A stretch of 63,099 nucleotides of DNA from Candidatus Peregrinibacteria bacterium (GTDB lineage Bacteria; Patescibacteriota; Gracilibacteria; UBA1369; JABINC01): positions 1 through 63,099 of the forward strand of contig JAUYJN010000015.1 of the NCBI GenBank assembly GCA_030700255.1. Direction: 5' to 3'. The notes beneath the pieces were generated by a model. That model saw only the letters and a program-made list of their open reading frames with translations, was not told the DNA's origin and made no database searches. The translations under genes were made by a program, and so were the position numbers. This document shows, in pieces, positions 54,942-62,424 of the stretch; positions within the stretch are counted from its first letter, which is position 1; the number at the start of each line of letters is the position of its first letter.

Positions 54942-55478
54942 TTATTCTTGGTAATAACTTTCGATTGCGAGCGTAAACGTTACATTTGCAGATACATCAC
55001 GTGAAACTTCTAGTACTTGTACGGAAATATTTTTGACTCTCATTCTTCTCGCATTCTTTTCAATGTCTGCGAGTAGATTGATAAGATCTTGATAAGTCCC
55101 TTCAAAACCTGTCGACATCGTGATCACTCCAACTTTTGTATTAGGATCTGCTTTAGCGAGTGAAAACCCGATATTTTTGAGCTCGATACCTCTACTTTGA
55201 GCCAATCTGTTTAAATCTTTTATAAGACCATCTTGGTCAACCTCAGTTGGTACTTGTGCAAGTAGCAGTTGTCTCTGCGCCGCGCTCTCCGGAATTGAAG
55301 CTTTCAAACTCTCCAACTCGGCAACCGAATTTTTAAGATCATTAAGCTTTTGCTCCGACGCTACCAAGTTTTGTGTATCTTGAGCCAAAACTCCGCGCGA
55401 AGGTTGTATATAATACATATAAACCACCAGTATGGCAAGTACTAATATAAGCGAAATGATGTTTTTCTTATTTTGCAT
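54942..55478 (-). CDS. PilO-like pilus assembly protein
   Basis: A 178-residue protein: one N-terminal TM (IISLILVLAILVVYMYYI), a coiled-coil (LVASEQKLNDLKNSVAELESL), then the ferredoxin-like domain (LIKDLNRLAQSRGIEL, TGFEGTYQDLINLLADIEKN, ANVTFTLAIESYY). This is the PilO layout. PilN and PilO form an alignment complex between the platform and the outer layers. Confidence 0.85.
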   Translation of the reverse strand: MQNKKNIISLILVLAILVVYMYYIQPSRGVLAQDTQNLVASEQKLNDLKNSVAELESLKASIPESAAQRQLLLAQVPTEVDQDGLIKDLNRLAQSRGIELKNIGFSLAKADPNTKVGVITMSTGFEGTYQDLINLLADIEKNARRMRVKNISVQVLEVSRDVSANVTFTLAIESYYQE

Positions 55479-55510
55479 TGGATTTAATAATTAGTTTTTA
55501 TTGATTTAAT

Positions 55511-55558
55511 TGTTACTTCGTACCTTTTTTCGCAAGGCAAGCTTCACGCCTTGCGTCA
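55511..55558 (-). repeat. REP-like intergenic repeat, copy B
   Basis: Minus strand: GGCGTGAAGC, TTGCCTTGCGAAAAAAGG, ACGAAGTAACAAT; the last 13 bases match copy A. It holds the hairpin CGCAAGGC/GCCTTGCG (55531-55555) and lies between the PilN-like and PilO-like genes. Confidence 0.7.
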
Positions 55559-56089
55559 TTTTTCAAATTCAACATTCAGTGCGAAGCTGTAAACAGCTGC
55601 ATTTGTAGGGCTAGTGCCCTTTACTACGGATGGTACAAAAACATTTTTAACAAATGGTTTGTTATCCAAAATATTTATAAGATCAGCCACTCTATTGAAC
55701 GACTGAGCGAGTACTGCAGTAGTAATTGTCCCATTTTCATTACCTGAATAAGAACGATAAACAATATCATCAGGTGTCGCATCAAGTAACAATGTCAAAA
55801 TTTCTGACCATTTCACATCAACTGAATTTATCTTTTCAACAGCTTGGCTCGCAATCATCAAATGTTCTATTTGATCAGCTTCCAACTTAGTCATTTCCGC
55901 TTCAACTTCTTTCATTTCAGAATCTACCAAAGATTGCTCACCGGCAACATTTGCTATCGAATAAGCCAAAAACACCGCATAGAAAACAGTAGCTACTGTC
56001 AAAACAGCAACTATTTTATGTGAAAAACTCCACTTTGCCTTCAATTTAGAAGCCAGATCCAAACCTTTGTCATGAGATATTTGAGCCAT
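55556..56089 (-). CDS. PilN-like pilus assembly protein
   Basis: A 177-residue protein with a cytoplasmic N-terminus, a TM (IVAVLTVATVFYAVFLAYSI), a coiled-coil (EMKEVEAEMTKLEADQIEHL) and a ferredoxin-like C-terminal domain (ILTLLLDATPDDIVYRSYSG, VADLINILDNKPFVKNVF, YSFALNVEFE). First gene of the pilus operon PilN-PilO-PilC-pseudopilins. PilM and PilB are not in the window. Confidence 0.82.
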   Translation of the reverse strand: MAQISHDKGLDLASKLKAKWSFSHKIVAVLTVATVFYAVFLAYSIANVAGEQSLVDSEMKEVEAEMTKLEADQIEHLMIASQAVEKINSVDVKWSEILTLLLDATPDDIVYRSYSGNENGTITTAVLAQSFNRVADLINILDNKPFVKNVFVPSVVKGTSPTNAAVYSFALNVEFEK

Positions 56090-56190
56090 AACGTTTTAAT
56101 TTAACTATTAAATCTAAATATTCTACCACAAAAACCCTTAAAAAACAACGCTGTAATAAAGAGAACACACAAGCGCAAAAATAAAAAATG

Positions 56191-56221
56191 TTGACCACAA
56201 CGGCGACAAAGTGTACACTTT
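56191..56221 (+). promoter_or_regulatory. TA promoter with a palindromic operator
   Basis: TTGACC (56191-56196), a 17-base spacer and TACACT (56214-56219). A perfect 14-bp palindrome, AAAGTGTACACTTT (56208-56221), covers the -10 box, placed for autorepression by the antitoxin. Confidence 0.8.
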
Positions 56222-56247
56222 AGTTGTAATAAATAATAATTTTTACT

Positions 56248-56496
56248 ATGAAAACAAAATTAATCGGCATAAAACAATTTAGAAAAGATATAACTACTCT
56301 ATGGAAAGACTCACAAAAACAAAACATACGATATATAGTTATGTATCATGCAACTCCGATTTTTGAAGTAAACCCAATAGATCAAAAGGATATAACTCTT
56401 GAGAATCTAGCTTTTGACGTTGAAGAGGCTCGCGCAGATATAAAGAAAGGAAAGGTATACACGCAAGAAGAAGTATATAAAGAACTTGGTATTTAA
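56248..56496 (+). CDS. Phd/YefM-like antitoxin
   Basis: An 82-residue antitoxin with the Phd/YefM N-terminal pattern (IGIKQFRKDITTLWKD, strand YIVMYHATPIFEVNP) and an acidic C-terminal tail (FDVEEARADIKKGKVYTQEEVYKEL). It is cotranscribed with the RelE-type toxin, whose start overlaps its last base. A clear promoter and operator precede it. Confidence 0.82.
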   Translation: MKTKLIGIKQFRKDITTLWKDSQKQNIRYIVMYHATPIFEVNPIDQKDITLENLAFDVEEARADIKKGKVYTQEEVYKELGI

Positions 56497-56774
56497 TGGC
56501 AAAATATAAACTCATATTTACAGAACGATCTGTAAAGGATTTAAAGAATTTAGAGAAACAGGTAGCAAAAAGAATAGTCGATAAACTTGGGTTTTTCACC
56601 GAGCAAACTGACCCATTGTCATTTGCAGACAAATTAAAAAATCCAAAATTCGGAACGTATAAATTCAGAATTGGAACCTATAGGGCGATTTTTGATATTG
56701 ATAAAGATAGTAATGTCACTATTCTTCTCGTGTTAACAATCAAGCACAGAAAGGAGGTATATAAAGACATCTAA
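56496..56774 (+). CDS. RelE-type toxin
   Basis: A 92-residue RelE/ParE-fold toxin (LIFTERSVKDLKNLEKQVAKRIVDKL, then KFGTYKFRIGTYRAIFDIDKDSN and the C-terminal LVLTIKHRKEVYKDI). The IKHRKEVY ending is typical of RelE members that cut ribosome-bound mRNA. It overlaps the antitoxin by one base. Confidence 0.9.
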   Translation: MAKYKLIFTERSVKDLKNLEKQVAKRIVDKLGFFTEQTDPLSFADKLKNPKFGTYKFRIGTYRAIFDIDKDSNVTILLVLTIKHRKEVYKDI

Positions 56775-56776
56775 AC

Positions 56777-57115
56777 ATGCAAAAAAAGAAACATTTCATC
56801 ACTCTAAACGAAGGCTTCACATGTAATAATTGCGGTATCACTATACCGGCAGCCAATAAAACATGTCGGAATCACTGTACGACATGCCTATATTCTTTGC
56901 ATATTGATGATATATTACCGGGTGATCGAGCTAGCAAATGCCTTGGTTTGATGCAGCCTATTTCACTTGGAATAGACAAGAAAAAAGGGTACATAATTAC
57001 CCATGAATGTAACGCATGCGGGAAAATCCAGAACAACAAGACTGCAGAGGATGATGATTTTGACAAATTAACCGAATTACTCACGAAAACTAATTTAAAA
57101 AACACAGTAAGATAA
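56777..57115 (+). CDS. RNHCP-domain zinc protein
   Basis: A 112-residue protein with the RNHCP domain: FTCNNCGITIPAANKTCRNHCTTCLYSLHID and LPGDRASKCLGLMQP, with a C-terminal CNACGK pair. The Cys/His groups should bind zinc. Domain function is unknown. It lies two bases after the RelE toxin, so it may share that transcript. Confidence 0.88.
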   Translation: MQKKKHFITLNEGFTCNNCGITIPAANKTCRNHCTTCLYSLHIDDILPGDRASKCLGLMQPISLGIDKKKGYIITHECNACGKIQNNKTAEDDDFDKLTELLTKTNLKNTVR

Positions 57116-57191
57116 AAGTCCGAAATGGCTTGTTTGAGCTAAAAAACTATGCTAAAAGTCTGCACGTGCAGACCCTTTAAAATCAAAGTAC

Positions 57192-58439
57192 TTGAATATT
57201 TCAAAAATTAAAAAAGGTTCAAAAATAATAGTCGCTCTATCGGGTGGTCCGGATTCGGTATATTTGTTGCATCAACTCAAAAAACTCGAGAAATCTTTGA
57301 AAATCACACTAATTGCGGCTCATCTAAATCATGGCACACGTTTTGCGAGCAATAGAGATGAGCGATTTTGTAAAAAGTTATGTGAAAAACTCAACGTAAA
57401 ATTCGAATCAAAAAAATTAAATCTAAAAGGCGTGAAAAATTTCGAAGAGACAGCGCGCTCCTCGCGCTACGGTTTCTTTGATGAATTAAAGAAAAAATAC
57501 AAAGCTACTTATATTGCAACAGGGCACCATATAAATGACTCAATTGAAACTGTATTGCTAAATCTCACGCGTGGCTGCGGACTCCAAGGTCTAACTGGAA
57601 TTCAAGATAGAGACGACATTATCCGTCCTATCAAAAATATGCGCAAAGAAGAGATTTTGAATTATCTCAAGAAAAACAAAATCAAATTTATCGTTGATTC
57701 TTCAAATAAGAAAAATACCTACACACGAAATAAAATTCGAAATTTGATTCTACCTGTTCTGAAAAAAATCAATCCAGGGATCGAAAACACTTTCGCAAAA
57801 AATATCGAACATTTTGGCAAGCTACAAAGCTTTTTAGAAGGACTGGCAAAAGATTGGCTAAAAACGAATGACAATAAATCAATCAATAGATTCTCAATTT
57901 TAGAATTCAAAAAACTAGATGAAATCCTACAAAATGAAATCCTTATATATATATATAAAGGAATGACTGGTTCAACAAACGGACTCTCTACAAAACAAAT
58001 CGAAAATACGAGAGAAATTATTTTGAAAAACAAAAATTTGAAAGGCAAACTCGCAAACACAAAATTTAAAACAGAATATGGACAATGCACTTTTGGAGAA
58101 AAAAATACAGAAACACTAAATGTGAAAATCAAAGTAACTAATGTATCAAAAGCCCCTTCGAAAAAAGTCAAAAACACAATATACATCGCAAGTATAAGCC
58201 ATCCGGAGAAACTACTGGTCCGCACATGGCAACCGGGAGATAAATTTCAACCACTAGGAATGAAGGGAACGAAAAAACTTCAAAATTTCTTCACGGATAG
58301 AAAAATTCCAAAATCAAAAAGAAAAACAATACCTATAATCATATACAAAGATGAGATTGTTGCAGTTGGTGATTTAGCAATTAGCGAAAAATATAAAATA
58401 CATCAAAACAATGAAATACTTGAAATTACAATCAACTAA
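57192..58439 (+). CDS. tilS: tRNA(Ile)-lysidine synthetase
   Basis: A 415-residue enzyme that adds lysine to C34 of tRNA-Ile (CAT) so it reads AUA. The PP-loop SGGPDS (17-22) and the N-type ATPase core (AHLNHGTRFASNRDERFC; TGHHINDSIETVLLNLTRG) are intact. The C-terminal domains (PGIENTFAKNIEHFGKLQS; WQPGDKFQPLGMKGTKKLQ) are present. The only in-frame start is a TTG at 57192, because a stop lies at 57177. Confidence 0.95.
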   Translation: MNISKIKKGSKIIVALSGGPDSVYLLHQLKKLEKSLKITLIAAHLNHGTRFASNRDERFCKKLCEKLNVKFESKKLNLKGVKNFEETARSSRYGFFDELKKKYKATYIATGHHINDSIETVLLNLTRGCGLQGLTGIQDRDDIIRPIKNMRKEEILNYLKKNKIKFIVDSSNKKNTYTRNKIRNLILPVLKKINPGIENTFAKNIEHFGKLQSFLEGLAKDWLKTNDNKSINRFSILEFKKLDEILQNEILIYIYKGMTGSTNGLSTKQIENTREIILKNKNLKGKLANTKFKTEYGQCTFGEKNTETLNVKIKVTNVSKAPSKKVKNTIYIASISHPEKLLVRTWQPGDKFQPLGMKGTKKLQNFFTDRKIPKSKRKTIPIIIYKDEIVAVGDLAISEKYKIHQNNEILEITIN

Positions 58440-58440
58440 A

Positions 58441-58920
58441 ATGAAATTCACACAACAGCTCACTTTAATTATATTCATATTCTTTATATTTGCTGGCAAA
58501 ACTTTCGCGGGTGCCCCTGCCGTAGTATCAATAGTTCTTTGTGATAATTTAATGGAAAATTATAATGAAGGTATGGTGGGGGTAAGGGATGGGCTCACTG
58601 AAAATCAGCTTCAAAAACTAGGCGCAAAATACGTGTATCAGCTAAAAAATGCCATTCCTGTAATAGGTCATTATGGTTACGAGCGAGAAATTACGAAATT
58701 CGGCTTTTCATTATTATATTTTTGGCACAGAAACATCCATGGCGATGAAGAGTTTCTTACTGAAAATGAAACGAAAACAATAGAAGAGAAATGGACAATG
58801 CTCAAGGATCATAAAAAGCACATAGGGAAGGGAAGGCTGTATAGAAAACATATAGGTGATTGGATCATAACGCACGACAGCAAACCAGGCATTTTTAGTT
58901 TTTTAAATAGATTCAATTAA
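58441..58920 (+). CDS. Secreted hypothetical protein
   Basis: A 159-residue protein from ATG 58441 (one base after the tilS stop), with a signal peptide (LTLIIFIFFIFAGKTFA) and mature start near GAPAVVS. It is predicted helical with YGYEREITKFGFSLLYFWHRN in the middle and a basic end. No family recognised. Starting at an in-frame ATG at 58411 would put 10 residues before the signal peptide. Confidence 0.6.
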   Translation: MKFTQQLTLIIFIFFIFAGKTFAGAPAVVSIVLCDNLMENYNEGMVGVRDGLTENQLQKLGAKYVYQLKNAIPVIGHYGYEREITKFGFSLLYFWHRNIHGDEEFLTENETKTIEEKWTMLKDHKKHIGKGRLYRKHIGDWIITHDSKPGIFSFLNRFN

Positions 58921-58944
58921 TATAGTCATGAAATCATACACCTA

Positions 58945-58978
58945 TTGACTTAGCGTTTCATATTTGATATGATATCAT
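58945..58978 (+). promoter_or_regulatory. abiE promoter with palindrome on the -10 box
   Basis: TTGACT (58945-58950), a 17-base spacer and TATGAT (58968-58973). The perfect 10-bp palindrome ATGATATCAT (58969-58978) overlaps the -10 box, a possible operator for AbiEi. Confidence 0.8.
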
Positions 58979-58985
58979 CATAATT

Positions 58986-59600
58986 ATGAAATACCAAAAA
59001 ATACTTTTACAACAACTCGGGCACTTGCCTTACTTTGATAAAGGGGCAATATGCCAACTAAGTGAACAGTATGGACTTAAAAAAACAACAGTCGATGCCT
59101 ATATTAGTAGATCTTTAAAACGCAGAGAACTACTCGCGCTTAGAAATGGATTATACGTCACAAAAGAGTTCTATGATAAAAATAAAAATGATATCTCTTA
59201 TTTGTTTTATTTAGCAAATATACTACGCACACCATCGTACGTAAGTTCATGGACAGCCCTCCAGTATTACAATCTAGCAACTGAAGCTATATATGGAGTA
59301 ACCTCAGTGACTACAAGAGTAACAAGAGATTACACAACCAAAGCGGGTAATTTCCGATATCAGTCGATGAAAAACGGACTATTTACCGATTTCAATTTGC
59401 AAAAAGGAACTTTTGATTTTTTCATCGCTTCACCATCAAAGGCTTTGTTCGATATGTTATATTTTAAAACAAATCAATTCAGAGGATTATCCATAAAAGA
59501 CATCGAAATTATTATTGAAGAATTACGAATAGACTTTGATGAAATGGCCAAGAGTGAACAAAAAAAATTCTACAAAACACTTAAACATTTCTTATCATGA
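58986..59600 (+). CDS. abiEi: AbiEi antitoxin (type IV TA)
   Basis: A 204-residue protein with an N-terminal winged helix (LPYFDKGAICQLSEQYGLKKTTVDAYISRSLKRRELLALRNG) and the AbiEi antitoxin domain (RTPSYVSSWTALQYYNLATEAIYGVTSVTTRV, SPSKALFDMLYFKTNQFRGL). AbiEi represses its operon and, in the type IV system, counters the toxin without binding it. The toxin start overlaps its stop (ATGA). Confidence 0.9.
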   Translation: MKYQKILLQQLGHLPYFDKGAICQLSEQYGLKKTTVDAYISRSLKRRELLALRNGLYVTKEFYDKNKNDISYLFYLANILRTPSYVSSWTALQYYNLATEAIYGVTSVTTRVTRDYTTKAGNFRYQSMKNGLFTDFNLQKGTFDFFIASPSKALFDMLYFKTNQFRGLSIKDIEIIIEELRIDFDEMAKSEQKKFYKTLKHFLS

Positions 59601-60865
59601 GTGAACAAATTATAAAAATTCTACAAAATAGACTGACAATATCCAAAGATACTGGTCCTGAGACGCAACAAAATGCATTAAAAGAAGAGCTGCAGTTTTA
59701 TATTTTAAATTTCATTTACCACCATCCAAAATACAAAGAATGGGTTATGTATGGAGGTTCAGCATTACGTATTATGCACGGCCTTGATCGAATGTCCGTC
59801 GATCTGGATTTTGAAATAAATCATCCTATTACAGGGCAATTCCTAGAAAATTTGAAAAATGAAATTGAATATTATTTTCAAAAAACATATGAAACTACAA
59901 AGAATTTTCTAAAAATCAAAATAACAAACAATAGAGGGCTGACACTCAAATTCAACATAGGAAATCTAATCCCAGGATACACATCGGATTGGATACACGT
60001 GAAAATAGACCTCAATCACTTTGTGGCACCAAAAACAAGTGTCACAGAACGATGGCCAATAAACCAAGGACAATTGTCATTCGTTATTCTTACATACAAT
60101 ATGGCCTCACTCATGGCTAGTAAAATTTGTGCAGTTTTCTTACGTGGCACTCGTGGTGTGGGTAAAAACATCTACAACGAAAAAGGACGTGATATATATG
60201 ATTTACTTTGGTATATGAGACAAAAGGCCGCGCCTAATTTTGATTATTTATCAGCCAAAGGAATTGAAGTGAAAAACCTTCATAAACTTTTTGTAAAATT
60301 AACACTTAAAATGAATAAAGTAAGTGATAAAAATTTAAAAGACGATCTTACCGACTTATTCTTAGATAAAAACTTTATTCGTAATTGGCTGGAAAATTGG
60401 ATGGAAACCTATTCGAAACTAATAAAATCATATGACATAAGAACCGTTACAAAACTTACAGATGTGGGTATGACTGTAGACTACAGTACAAATGCACTTT
60501 CATTTATTTACTTTTACGACACCGAAGAAGGATCAAAATTTATGATAAAATATCGACTAAGCGACTATTGGCTCGAAGACAAAGAAGGAGAGTTGCCAAT
60601 TAAAATAAGCGACTACATTGTCGAACGTATGACAGCTGAAGCAAAAGCCGCGACAGGCAAAAAGGTGATGAAACAGAAGCAATACGCCACATTATTCTAC
60701 AAAAAAACAGAAAAATTTCTCGAAAAAACAAATCGAGTCGTACTGGGAAAAGGCGTTACCACCAAGGTCATAAGAATGACAGCTGATAATTTTGATCCGA
60801 AACAGCAGATCGTTCTTGACAAAAATGCCCTGCTGTCTTCAAAACTGAATGATCTGCTAATGTAA
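59597..60865 (+). CDS. abiEii: AbiEii toxin, nucleotidyltransferase
   Basis: A 422-residue nucleotidyltransferase toxin (type IV TA/phage abortive infection). The signature is complete: YGGSALRIMHGLDRMSVDLDFE (52-73), with GGS and two catalytic Asp (69 and 71). A further Lys/Asp-rich region (NEKGRDIYDLLWYM) is also typical. AbiEii enzymes inhibit growth, reported to act through nucleotide transfer to tRNA in some members. Overlaps abiEi by four bases (ATGA), so the two are translationally coupled. Confidence 0.93.
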   Translation: MSEQIIKILQNRLTISKDTGPETQQNALKEELQFYILNFIYHHPKYKEWVMYGGSALRIMHGLDRMSVDLDFEINHPITGQFLENLKNEIEYYFQKTYETTKNFLKIKITNNRGLTLKFNIGNLIPGYTSDWIHVKIDLNHFVAPKTSVTERWPINQGQLSFVILTYNMASLMASKICAVFLRGTRGVGKNIYNEKGRDIYDLLWYMRQKAAPNFDYLSAKGIEVKNLHKLFVKLTLKMNKVSDKNLKDDLTDLFLDKNFIRNWLENWMETYSKLIKSYDIRTVTKLTDVGMTVDYSTNALSFIYFYDTEEGSKFMIKYRLSDYWLEDKEGELPIKISDYIVERMTAEAKAATGKKVMKQKQYATLFYKKTEKFLEKTNRVVLGKGVTTKVIRMTADNFDPKQQIVLDKNALLSSKLNDLLM

Positions 60866-60944
60866 AGGCTCTCCTACCCAAAAAACAAAGAAAAAATGGT
60901 CGACCTCGTTTTATTACTGATTAGTGGGAAGTATAAAATGTGAC

Positions 60945-61160
60945 TTACTTCCGCTTCTCCGAAGTCAGACAATTCAATGCACCCATTTGATACACCCCCG
61001 GGAGCAAACCTTGAATTGGAATCACTCTCACGCCGGCCTGTTGATACACATTTATTGCCGCTTCATCGAGTTCGGGAATCCCATATTGCGGAAGTGAAAT
61101 TTGCGTAACCGGTTTATTACCATCCTGAAAATTTTCAACCAGAACATTGTTATAACTCAT
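60945..61160 (-). pseudogene. C-terminal fragment of an agmatine deiminase-like protein
   Basis: Seventy-one residues matching only the C-terminal end of PAD/agmatine-deiminase proteins: NVLVENFQDGNKPVTQISLPQYGIPELDEAAINVYQQAG-type strand-turn-helix and the catalytic-Cys neighbourhood GALNCLTSEKRK. The family has ~340-370 residues, so the N-terminal 80% is lost, and I see no other part nearby. It starts at an ATG but is not likely to make a working enzyme. Family match is from motif memory. Confidence 0.5.
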
Positions 61161-61295
61161 CGGGGGATATAGGGAATTTTGGGTTGCTGTTTCGCTTTAG
61201 TTTTGGCTTATGTAAGCTGTTAAGTGCAATTTATCTACTTAACGATTTAGTTATGTTTAAAAAAAAGGGATTTTAGTTGGATAAATTCATCCCTT

Positions 61296-62210
61296 CTATT
61301 CCCCCACCTCATTCAACCGCTTCTTCTCATCACCCTGCAGGTAGGTTTCCTTTGAAATCACACTACGGCCAAGTTCTTTTTCCGTCAGCTTGCGAGCATT
61401 ACCGGCCACACCTCCGCCGCGTTGTGCGACCTTTTTATTTTTAGGCATTCCACTTGGCTTTTCTTGAACGGAAATTTCAGTGGTCACCTTTTCTCCAAGC
61501 ATAGTAAAAATTAATTCCAAGTCGGTCATATTATCGCGCAAATTCGCCTTTGATGTATTGGGAATATTTTTGAACTTCTTATATTTACTCGGGGTCATAC
61601 CAAATGTAGCCTGGGATATTTCGGCGGTCAAAATCGCATAATCCTTTGCATGAGTGAGACCACGATCTTTCCATTCATCAGTCAAATCCTGGCGAATGGC
61701 AATGCCACGCAAACGCTTATCAATCCAATCTTTTGGATAACCTTTTTTTTCATAAAGCTTCTTTATCCTCTCCTGTGCCAACTCCGGATTTTCTATTTCA
61801 TCAAGTCGCTCTTTACCCACCTCCGCCAACCACATCTTAAAAGGTTCAGCTTTTGGTGATGGGATTGATTGGATAAGGCGAAATGCATTTTTGGTATTTA
61901 CACAGTCGGTAGAGTATTTTTTACCGTCGGCACTTTCCAATTTCAGTTGTAAACAAATCGTTAACAACTGAGATTCTCTTTGCTTTAATACCCCCCAATA
62001 TTGACGAGGAGAAGGGCTTTCAGTTAGCGCCTCCACAATGTCCACCACAGAATAAAACCATTCGTTATCATGCCAAATACGGCGAATCTTTATAAAGAAC
62101 CCCGCCCACGGACGGGGTATCAACCCGCCAAAGGCGAGCAGCTCCGCTTTAGAACATGCCAGCCGTGCCATTTTTTCCCGCCTCACCTTTTCCTTTAACC
62201 CACCCTCCAT
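61296..62210 (-). CDS. BRO-N domain protein (phage antirepressor-like, DinD-type)
   Basis: About 304 residues from ATG 62210 (a GTG at 62243 and an ATG at 62171 are alternatives). The BRO-N part is IRRIWHDNEWFYSVVDIVEALTESPSPRQYWGVLKQRESQL; the C-terminal part (GLTHAKDYAILTAEISQATFGMTPSKYKKFK, LRDNMTDLELIFTMLGEKVT) is DinD-like. Such proteins occur in phages, plasmids and CPR genomes, thought to be DNA-binding regulators. The N-terminal 50 residues (MARLACSKAELLAFGG..PRPWAGFF) are GC-rich and not typical of the family. Confidence 0.85.
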   Translation of the reverse strand: MEGGLKEKVRREKMARLACSKAELLAFGGLIPRPWAGFFIKIRRIWHDNEWFYSVVDIVEALTESPSPRQYWGVLKQRESQLLTICLQLKLESADGKKYSTDCVNTKNAFRLIQSIPSPKAEPFKMWLAEVGKERLDEIENPELAQERIKKLYEKKGYPKDWIDKRLRGIAIRQDLTDEWKDRGLTHAKDYAILTAEISQATFGMTPSKYKKFKNIPNTSKANLRDNMTDLELIFTMLGEKVTTEISVQEKPSGMPKNKKVAQRGGGVAGNARKLTEKELGRSVISKETYLQGDEKKRLNEVGE

Positions 62211-62424
62211 CTTTAACTCGCCTTTTTCCCACCATTTCCCCACCCATGACCTCCGTTATCCCCTCAGTAGGTGAGTGCGCGTATACCACGAAACATTTTC
62301 ATTCTCACGCAACTCGAAATGGTGATTTTTGGCTTATTACTCATGTTTTTTGCCTATTTTTGTCTAGCAATTTTGACGGATTTTTGTTAATATTTTCTTC
62401 TAATAATCCTTAAACATAAAAGAT

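Noticed and set aside
59580-59620. Possible UGA-as-glycine code (Gracilibacteria/Absconditabacteria type)
   Set aside because: abiEi and the PilW-like gene end at TGA at the family length, and every large gene reads through without in-frame TGA, so the standard bacterial code fits.
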